A stretch of 64,000 bases of DNA from Roseibium porphyridii (GTDB lineage Bacteria > Pseudomonadota > Alphaproteobacteria > Rhizobiales > Stappiaceae): the NCBI RefSeq assembly GCF_026191725.2, contig NZ_CP120863.1:600001-664000 (forward strand), written 5' to 3'. The notes beneath the pieces were generated by a model. The model saw only the letters and a list, made by a program, of their open reading frames with translations, ran no database searches and was not told the DNA's origin. A program made the position numbers and the translations under genes. This document shows, one piece after another, positions 42,591 to 49,117 of this stretch. Each line of letters begins with the position of its first letter. Within the stretch, counting starts at the first letter, position 1.

Positions 42591-43736
42591 TCACCAGCCT
42601 TTACTGGCTCTTCCCGCGTAGGCCGTCGGATTGGTGACATCATGAATAGGAAGCGCAGCGGCCCCCAGCTCCGGCAGGTCATCGCGTGATGCACGAACGA
42701 TGTTGGGCAGGGACCATTCATAGTCGTCGCCCAGGCCGTTTCCTTTCATCATGTGGTCGATGAAGCCATCCAGAATATAAGGATGCATTGTTCCTCCCAC
42801 CACGATGGTTTCCGGATCGAAGGTTCTTGCGATCACCAGGCAGAGCCATTGAATTTGTTGCGCCGCGCGTTCGCGCCAGTCGTGAACGATGGGCAAGCCG
42901 AGATGCTCGTCGCCGATGTCGCTCAGTTTCTCAATCGGGTTGCCCGCTGCAGCAAGGGTATCGAACAAGTCTTGTCCCGAGGGGCGAGGCTTTGTTTTGG
43001 GAAACAGTCCTCCCCACTCCGCTGCACCCTTCAGTCTTCCCAAATGGGGATTCCCGCGTACGACTGCACCGCCGCCAATCCCGTAGGACAGCCAAATGTA
43101 GCAAAAGTCCTCAACATCCGTGCAAACCCCGTGATAGAGCTCGGCCAAACAGGCGGCCTTCGCATCGTTCATATGTTTGACGGGCATGTTGAAGTACGGC
43201 TCCAGATCCCTTTCGATACTAATGTTTGGCCAGTCCTTGAACTGCTGGATCCTCCTTACACGAGAAGGGTTCTCCGTGTACTGACCAGGATAGCTGACGC
43301 CGCAACCGGCCACGCGGCCATCGTCCAATCCGCAGTCGCCAATCTGCTGTCGGACACGTGTTCCTGCCGCGGTCATGATGGATTCGAAAGTCAGGTCAGC
43401 CGGCTCGATTTCGTCATTGGTAATAATATCGCCCGCAGCATTGATCACACATGTCCGGATTTTATCAGGATCCAGATAAACGCCAGCTGAATAAAGGCCT
43501 GTCGGTTCAATCTTGAGAACCTTGGCGGGAAATCCCTTTTTGCCTTCACGGCCTGGATCAGATTCCTCGTACAGAATGCCACCTTCAACCATCGCCGTCG
43601 TAAGACGGGTAACAGTCGCTGGGTTGACCCCGAGCTTGCGAGCCAGATCTGCACGAGATTGCGGTCCAGATGTCCGGACACACGCAATTATGCGCCGAGA
43701 ATTGAACCCCAAATCCAGTCCCATTGACATCGTCAC
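42591..43736 (-). CDS. ROK-family transcriptional regulator
   Basis: This 381-residue regulator has an N-terminal MarR-like winged HTH (about residues 10-65, SRADLARKLGVNPATVTRLTTAMVEGGILYEE) fused to a ROK sugar-kinase-like domain, with YIWLSYGIGGGAVVRGN as the ATP/sugar-binding part and an IVVGGTMHPYIL segment near the end. The start is a GTG at 43736 or the ATG two codons later. It is divergent from the ABC operon, and a 33-bp AT-rich palindrome in the gap fits the operator style of NagC/Mlc regulators. ROK proteins usually sense a sugar or sugar phosphate, which is unexpected beside an Fe/aminoethylphosphonate-type binding protein. Confidence 0.9.
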   Translation of the reverse strand: MTMSMGLDLGFNSRRIIACVRTSGPQSRADLARKLGVNPATVTRLTTAMVEGGILYEESDPGREGKKGFPAKVLKIEPTGLYSAGVYLDPDKIRTCVINAAGDIITNDEIEPADLTFESIMTAAGTRVRQQIGDCGLDDGRVAGCGVSYPGQYTENPSRVRRIQQFKDWPNISIERDLEPYFNMPVKHMNDAKAACLAELYHGVCTDVEDFCYIWLSYGIGGGAVVRGNPHLGRLKGAAEWGGLFPKTKPRPSGQDLFDTLAAAGNPIEKLSDIGDEHLGLPIVHDWRERAAQQIQWLCLVIARTFDPETIVVGGTMHPYILDGFIDHMMKGNGLGDDYEWSLPNIVRASRDDLPELGAAALPIHDVTNPTAYAGRASKGW

Positions 43737-43812
43737 CGCTCTTTCATTTTTCGATTTTGACTGCTCAACCAGAGCAACGTTGTCTCAAACCTCCTTGACA
43801 TTCCGCAAGATC

Positions 43813-43845
43813 AATTATTAGCTTGCATTATGCAATATAATAATT
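43813..43845. promoter_or_regulatory. Large palindromic operator ahead of the ROK/ABC operon
   Basis: The two 16-base arms AATTATTAGCTTGCAT and ATGCAATATAATAATT around one central T match except for two adjacent bases. The inner 13 bases (TTGCATTATGCAA, 43823-43835) are perfectly symmetrical around a single T. TATAAT at 43836-43841 lies inside the right arm and TTGACA at 43795-43800 just outside. The size and AT-rich ends match ROK-type (NagC/Mlc) operators. Repression of both divergent units is inferred. Confidence 0.75.
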
Positions 43846-43913
43846 GCAGGTCCTGCCGGTCCGAAAAAGCGGGCCAATCAGGCGTTACAAACGCCTAATA
43901 GATGGAGGAGAAT

Positions 43914-44897
43914 ATGAAGAAATTTCTTTTGGCCACCATGCTGTCTTCAAGCATGGCTGTTGCAGCCTCTACTGCCTTCGCCGACGGCTCTGTTACCGTT
44001 TATACGGCAGTACCGCAGAACTTCATTGACGCGCTTGTGCCTGTCTTTGAGGAAAAAACGGGAACTGAAGTTGAAATCATCAAGGCGGGCTCTGGAGAGC
44101 TTTTGAACCGCCTGACAGCAGAAGCGAACAACCCGGTTGCGGATGTGCTTTGGAGCGTTGATGGAACGGTCGTCGACTTCAACCCGGCACTGTTTCAGTC
44201 TTATGACGCTGAAGGTACGGATGCGCTTGCTGAAGGCATGAAGCCGAGTGAACTCTGGAGCCCGTTTACGGCTGTTGTCATGGCTTTCATCGTGAATGAA
44301 GGCAAACTCGGCGATTTGCCTGTTCCGACAAGTTGGGCGGAATTGTCTGATCCGAAATATGATGATGTCGTTTCGTCGGCCAAGGCGAATGCATCTGGTT
44401 CAGCCTACATCCAGCTTGCAACCGTCTTGCAGGCTTATGACACTGAAGAAGCCGGTTGGGAAACCTACAAAGGGCTACTCTCGAACTTTGTGCTTTCTGA
44501 CAGCTCAGGTGCAGTTCCCCGGTTTGTCAACGACGGAGAACTGGCTGTCGGCGTAACGTTGGAAGATGCCGCCTTGCGCTATGTTGAGGGTGGTGGACCC
44601 GTTCAGATTGTCTACCCATCGGAAGGCACTGCAATCGTCCCGGATGCCATGACGCTTGTCGCCGGAGCACCAAATGCTGAAAACGGTAAGGCATTCCTGG
44701 ACTTCATGCTTTCGAAAGAAGCTCAGGAAGTGGTCGCTCAGCAGGGAAGGCGCCCTGTTCGCGCGGATGTGGCCTCAAACCCTGCGCTCCAGCCCGTGAG
44801 TGAATTGCCGTCCGTCGGCTATGACGGAGCATGGGCGGCCGAGAACCGCAAGAAACTCGTTGCCCAATGGGAAGATCTTCTCCTTGACGTCCAATAA
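43914..44897 (+). CDS. ABC transporter substrate-binding protein (iron(III)/aminoethylphosphonate type)
   Basis: This 327-residue periplasmic binding protein has a Sec signal (about 1-23, ending AFA before DGSVTVYTA). The VTVYTAVPQNFIDALVPVFEEKTG opening and AEANNPVADVLWSVDG block belong to the family with FutA/AfuA and PhnS. The paired tyrosines that bind iron in FutA are not obvious, which weakens an iron role; a phosphonate or other anion is possible, and the ROK regulator may point to a phosphorylated sugar. The start at 43914 has GGAGGAGA. It leads the operon and is followed by a strong hairpin. Confidence 0.88.
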   Translation: MKKFLLATMLSSSMAVAASTAFADGSVTVYTAVPQNFIDALVPVFEEKTGTEVEIIKAGSGELLNRLTAEANNPVADVLWSVDGTVVDFNPALFQSYDAEGTDALAEGMKPSELWSPFTAVVMAFIVNEGKLGDLPVPTSWAELSDPKYDDVVSSAKANASGSAYIQLATVLQAYDTEEAGWETYKGLLSNFVLSDSSGAVPRFVNDGELAVGVTLEDAALRYVEGGGPVQIVYPSEGTAIVPDAMTLVAGAPNAENGKAFLDFMLSKEAQEVVAQQGRRPVRADVASNPALQPVSELPSVGYDGAWAAENRKKLVAQWEDLLLDVQ

Positions 44898-44906
44898 CTG
44901 AGGTGC

Positions 44907-44946
44907 CGTGCTTGGCGGTTTGGCTGAGCCAAAGCCGCCAGGCACG
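44907..44946 (+). promoter_or_regulatory. Strong hairpin after the binding-protein gene
   Basis: CGTGCTTGGCGGTTTGGC folds back on GCCAAAGCCGCCAGGCACG with one G-T pair and one bulged base, leaving a loop of about four bases. No T-run follows. It sits ten bases after the binding-protein stop and 33 bases before the ATPase gene, in the same position as the hairpin after rhaS. Confidence 0.72.
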
Positions 44947-44978
44947 CGCCGAAACTCCAAAATTTTTAGGAATTTATC

Positions 44979-46073
44979 ATGGCGTCAGTTGAGATATCCG
45001 GGCTTCGAAAACTGTATGGCAGCGTGGTCGCGCTTTCGGACATTAATGTTTCCATTCCAAGCGGCACATTTTACACCCTGCTGGGCCCATCCGGCTGCGG
45101 CAAGACCACGTTGTTACGCACGATTGCTGGATTTCACAGCCAATCAGCTGGCGACATATCAGTGGATGGACGCTCCATTGGGCATTTGCCTGCCCACCAA
45201 AGAGATGTGGCCATGGTGTTCCAGGACTATGCGGTTTTCCCCCATCTCAGCGTCCGTGACAACATCGCTTTCGGCCTCAAGCAAAGACGCATCGAGGCAA
45301 ACGAAATTCGGCAGCGGGTTGATCAGGTTATGGAGGTCGTTCAGCTCGGAAAATTTGCCGGCCGCATGCCTCATGAACTGTCTGGTGGCCAGCAGCAGAG
45401 AGTTGGCCTTGCTCGTGCAATTGTTGTGCGGCCGAAAGTGCTTTTGATGGATGAACCGCTGTCCAACCTCGACGCGAAACTCAGGGTCGATCTGCGTGCG
45501 GAACTCAGACGCATTCAGCAGGACCTAGGTGTCACGACAATCTACGTGACACATGATCAGGAAGAAGCCCTTGCGCTTTCAGATGTTGTCTGTGTCATGG
45601 AAGGTGGCGTCATTCAGCAGGCGGCTTCTCCGCTTGATGTGTATTTGCGGCCAGCCAATCGGTTTGTCGCGTCCTTTGTTGGCTCCAACAATTTCATCGA
45701 TGTCGAGCGCTCCGGTGCCGAGGCTGCCCTGAAATGCGGGAGCGAACAGATCCTGCTGGATCTGCCAAATCAGCATTCCGGTGATGTTGTGTGTGCGATC
45801 CGACCTGAAGACATAACTGTCATTCCAGGCAAACAGGGGTCCGCAACCGATCAATCTGAAATTTCAATCCCGGTCCGTATCAAAGAGGTAAGTTTCATTG
45901 GCCGGGAAATGGAAGTTTTTGGAACTACGGAGCAAGGTGAGATCCTTAAGTCCGTAAGCCGATCAGATCCAAGCGTAATTGATCTACCACTCGACAGTGA
46001 GGCGCAATTTCGCATTGAGCGCCACAACCTTTCTTTTTTTGAGAAAGAAGCTCTCGGGGGCCGGATCGGATGA
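44979..46073 (+). CDS. ABC transporter ATP-binding protein
   Basis: This 364-residue ATPase of the PotA/FbpC type has Walker A GPSGCGKTTLL near residues 36-46, signature LSGGQQQRVGLARA near 133-146, Walker B LLMDEPLSNLD at about 155-165, and a C-terminal TOBE-like beta domain (about 280-350). AGGA lies eight bases before the ATG. Its stop overlaps the permease start (ATGA, 46070-46073), so the ATPase and the permease are translationally coupled. Confidence 0.94.
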   Translation: MASVEISGLRKLYGSVVALSDINVSIPSGTFYTLLGPSGCGKTTLLRTIAGFHSQSAGDISVDGRSIGHLPAHQRDVAMVFQDYAVFPHLSVRDNIAFGLKQRRIEANEIRQRVDQVMEVVQLGKFAGRMPHELSGGQQQRVGLARAIVVRPKVLLMDEPLSNLDAKLRVDLRAELRRIQQDLGVTTIYVTHDQEEALALSDVVCVMEGGVIQQAASPLDVYLRPANRFVASFVGSNNFIDVERSGAEAALKCGSEQILLDLPNQHSGDVVCAIRPEDITVIPGKQGSATDQSEISIPVRIKEVSFIGREMEVFGTTEQGEILKSVSRSDPSVIDLPLDSEAQFRIERHNLSFFEKEALGGRIG

Positions 46074-47731
46074 ATTTGTCTCTGTCGCGTCAAAGACTCG
46101 ATTTCTGGACAGTCGTCACGATCGCGATCATCGTGATGCTGTCGCTTCTCCTTATCCTGCCAATTTTGCGTGTCCTTTTGCTGGGATTCATTGATCCGGA
46201 TACGGGGCAATTCACGCTCGGCAATTTCATCGAGGTTTTCACGCGGAACTACTACGTCAACGGCCTGAAAAATACACTGTTCGTAGGTGTCCTTGGAACA
46301 ATTGGCGCGTGCCTGATCGGCGTCCCCTTGGCGTTCTTTACCACCAGGTTCATCGTCAAAGGCAAAGCACTGATCTCGACGCTTGCCATCCTGGTGCTGG
46401 TGTCTCCGCCGTTCATAGGCGCCTATGCCTGGATCATGATCCTGGGATCCAACGGCGTCGTTACCAACTTTTTTGGCAATTTCGGACTGGATGTTCCCAC
46501 GATTTATGGTGCTCATGGCATCATTCTGGTTTTTTCTCTCAAGTTCTTCCCGTTCATTTTCTTGATGACACAGACGGCGCTCAACGCCGTAAACAAATCG
46601 CTTGAGGACGCTGCGGAAAATCTCGGCTGCAGCCCCTGGCAGCGGTTTTACAAGATCACGCTTCCCCTGGTGTTTCCGGCTGTGAGCACCGGAGCAATTA
46701 TCTGCTTCGTCCTGGCCATAGCGGACTTTGGCACACCCGCCATACTTGGGCGGGGATTTAGAACCCTGTCGACCATTGCATTGTCGGCTTACCGGTCTGA
46801 GCTCGGAGGCCCGCCAACCATGGCGGTGACCGTTTCAATCTTGATGATGGCAATTTCAATGTTGGCCCTGCTGGCTCAACGCCGGATTCTATCCAAACGG
46901 CGCTATGCAAGTTCCCTGACCAACCTTCCCGTGCCAGTGAGGCTCAAAGGCTGGAAGAACGCTCTTGTTCATGTCTTGAGCCATGGCATCGTCATCCTGG
47001 CGATGATCCCATCAGCGGTCGTGGTCTATACGTCGTTCCTTAAAACCAATGGCCCTGTCTTTGTCGGTGGCTTTGGTCTTGAGAGCTATCAACGCATCTG
47101 GCGAGATGCCCCCGAGGCGATAACGAACAGCTTTTTGTTCGCGATTACTGCAGTGGTCTTCATTACAATCGCATCCGGTCTGATCAGTTACGTCATCGTG
47201 CGACGGGAGACCAGGGCGGCGGCGTCAATCGATTTCCTGATGATGGTTCCCTATCTCGTGCCAGGCGTCGTCATGGCAATTGGCTTTGTCACCGTCTTCC
47301 GCAATGGATTTCCTGACGTATTCAGCGCCGCCACCTTGCTGATCATGATCTATTTCATCCGCCGGCTTCCCTACGGTGTTCGGTCCACGACGTCCAGCTT
47401 GCGACAAATAAAGCCTTCTCTGGAAGAAGCGGCTGTCAATCTGGGAGCAACCCCGCTCGGCGCGTTCATGAAAGTGACTGTGCCGCTCATTCTTCCAGGT
47501 ATCATCGTCGGCTCACTTATGAGTTTCATCACAGCTATCAACGAGCTTTCATCCACCCTGATCATCTACGATTCAGGGACGATTACGATGCCTGTTCAGG
47601 TCTATGTGGCTGTTCTTGACGGCGAATTCGGCATTGCGGCTGCTTTGTCCACCATCCTACTGCTCAGCACCGGCGTCTGTGTTTACGCAGTCTTCCGGTT
47701 CACTGAAAACCGTGACTCCGCGTTTCTCTAA
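46070..47731 (+). CDS. ABC transporter permease with two fused membrane domains
   Basis: This 553-residue inner-membrane protein with roughly 12 helices is the FbpB/PhnV-type duplicated permease. Two ATPase-contact (EAA) loops are visible, EDAAENLGCSPWQRFYKITL in the first half and EEAAVNLGATPLGAFMKVTV in the second, each followed by G-I or G-A helix segments. This single polypeptide probably forms the whole channel. It overlaps the ATPase gene by four bases and is followed after eight bases by the PP2C-like gene. Confidence 0.92.
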   Translation: MNLSLSRQRLDFWTVVTIAIIVMLSLLLILPILRVLLLGFIDPDTGQFTLGNFIEVFTRNYYVNGLKNTLFVGVLGTIGACLIGVPLAFFTTRFIVKGKALISTLAILVLVSPPFIGAYAWIMILGSNGVVTNFFGNFGLDVPTIYGAHGIILVFSLKFFPFIFLMTQTALNAVNKSLEDAAENLGCSPWQRFYKITLPLVFPAVSTGAIICFVLAIADFGTPAILGRGFRTLSTIALSAYRSELGGPPTMAVTVSILMMAISMLALLAQRRILSKRRYASSLTNLPVPVRLKGWKNALVHVLSHGIVILAMIPSAVVVYTSFLKTNGPVFVGGFGLESYQRIWRDAPEAITNSFLFAITAVVFITIASGLISYVIVRRETRAAASIDFLMMVPYLVPGVVMAIGFVTVFRNGFPDVFSAATLLIMIYFIRRLPYGVRSTTSSLRQIKPSLEEAAVNLGATPLGAFMKVTVPLILPGIIVGSLMSFITAINELSSTLIIYDSGTITMPVQVYVAVLDGEFGIAAALSTILLLSTGVCVYAVFRFTENRDSAFL

Positions 47732-47739
47732 GGTTTTCC

Positions 47740-48702
47740 ATGAATATTGAAGTATTTTCACGCTGCAAATACCGCGACAATGATCGTCCCGGAGACGATG
47801 TTCCGCTTGTGTTGCCCGGTGTCTGTCTTGGCGTCTTCGATGGGGCAACGGATGTTCGCGGCAACGTTATCGCCGGAGTTCCCGCAGCCCGGTTGGCCGC
47901 ACTCACCGCCGCAGAGGTGGTTTCAGAGCTGTTCTTAGACCGCAAGAACAGAGAGCTGCCGGCAAGGCAGCTCGTGGACCGGATTTGCGAAATGTATGCG
48001 GAGAAACTGGAACCGTTCGACCTGCCTCAGTTGCCTGCGACGACGCTGTCGCTGGCGATTGATTGCGGTGACCAATGGAGGCTCTTTTGTCTTGGCGACA
48101 GTGGAATCCGTCTCAACGCGGATACCATATTGAGGCACTCAAAACTGATCGATGATGTCGCAACACATGCTCGAGTGGCGCTGTTCAAACACCTGAGAGA
48201 CGGTGGATCTGATCCTGAGACAACAGAATTGACCGCTCGCCGTGGAATTTTCCTGGGTTTGTCGGCGGCCGTTAGAGATGGCGTCCTGTCAGAAACGGCA
48301 GCTGACGAGATTATCCATGACACGATCCGCTCACTGGATCTTGCTGCAGAAGCTGATGCGGTGCGCGATTTCTTGAAGTCCGGAATCTGTAAGCAGGGCA
48401 TGTTTGCCAATGTTGAAGGAAGTGCGCTCTGTTACGACGTGCTGGCGAACGGCAGCCCAAAACTTGGCGACTGGATAGACGAGCGAATTCCCAAATCTGA
48501 AATTCACACTATTGAAGTCTTCAGTGATGGCTATGCAACCTTGCCTTCCATACCGACAATTGCCGCTTGGGAAGAGGAATTTGAACGGGCGGAAGAGCTG
48601 GACTTTCATCGAATTTGTGATCTTGCGACCGTCAAAGGTGGCACAAAATCGGAATTTTTCGACGACAGAACTGTCGTTATTGCAGACTGCAATGTTGGTT
48701 GA
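47740..48702 (+). CDS. PP2C-like serine/threonine protein phosphatase
   Basis: This 320-residue protein carries the spaced motifs of the metal-dependent PP2C family: an acidic N-terminal start (CKYRDNDRPGDD), VFDGATD near residues 32-38, LFCLGDSGI at about residue 117, VFSDGYATLP near 265, and a closing DDRTVVIADC. The metal-coordinating aspartates are therefore present, although spacing is unusual. No membrane span or sensor domain is seen. It starts eight bases after the permease gene and is the last gene of the ABC operon, so it may act on a transporter component, a sensor or a cytoplasmic target. Family membership is read from motifs only. Confidence 0.72.
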   Translation: MNIEVFSRCKYRDNDRPGDDVPLVLPGVCLGVFDGATDVRGNVIAGVPAARLAALTAAEVVSELFLDRKNRELPARQLVDRICEMYAEKLEPFDLPQLPATTLSLAIDCGDQWRLFCLGDSGIRLNADTILRHSKLIDDVATHARVALFKHLRDGGSDPETTELTARRGIFLGLSAAVRDGVLSETAADEIIHDTIRSLDLAAEADAVRDFLKSGICKQGMFANVEGSALCYDVLANGSPKLGDWIDERIPKSEIHTIEVFSDGYATLPSIPTIAAWEEEFERAEELDFHRICDLATVKGGTKSEFFDDRTVVIADCNVG

Positions 48703-49117
48703 GGTGCGCCTGCTGAACAGTTCACCCGGAGCGGGAGCCAGAGGTGACACTCCGACTAGTTGAGGCAGGCTTTGAAGACTGCCCGATCGGCGCAGTTTCG
48801 TTCAGCCCTTCTGATTTCGTGTGCGGATGACCCGCCTACAGGAATGCAGAGAAAAGCGTCAACAACACGATAGCAGATTGAAGTATTTGGCCGAGAGAAG
48901 CCTTGGCTCGTTCGAAAGGCGACGGTGACTAAGATGTTAACCGCCCGTTAAGCATTTTTAGACAAGACGGTGTAATTGCGAATTCCATGTTGACAGTTGA
49001 GCGAATTCAGCAAGTTCATCTTGTCATCTGGTCGCATGTATCGGCAAATATTCCTAGTCGTGTAAGCAGCAGGTGAAACATACAATATCTGCTGCCACTA
49101 AGACTGGAGGAAGCAGC
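48703..49117 (+). promoter_or_regulatory. 415-bp gap before the autotransporter, with a CtrA-like box
   Basis: No gene is credible here. TTAACCGCCCGTTAA at 48937-48951 has the TTAA-N7-TTAA form of the CtrA full site, with both halves in TTAAC/GTTAA symmetry, about 166 bases before the likely translation start. A GAATTC motif recurs at 48980 and 49003. TTGACA at 48989-48994 could be a -35, but no convincing -10 was found at a proper distance. The translation start (49118) has a strong GGAGGA site. Confidence 0.5.

Noticed and set aside
43914..44897. Calling the binding protein an iron(III) receptor
   Set aside because: The adjacent tyrosine pair expected for FutA-type iron binding was not found, and the divergent ROK regulator argues for another ligand; only the general transporter class is claimed.
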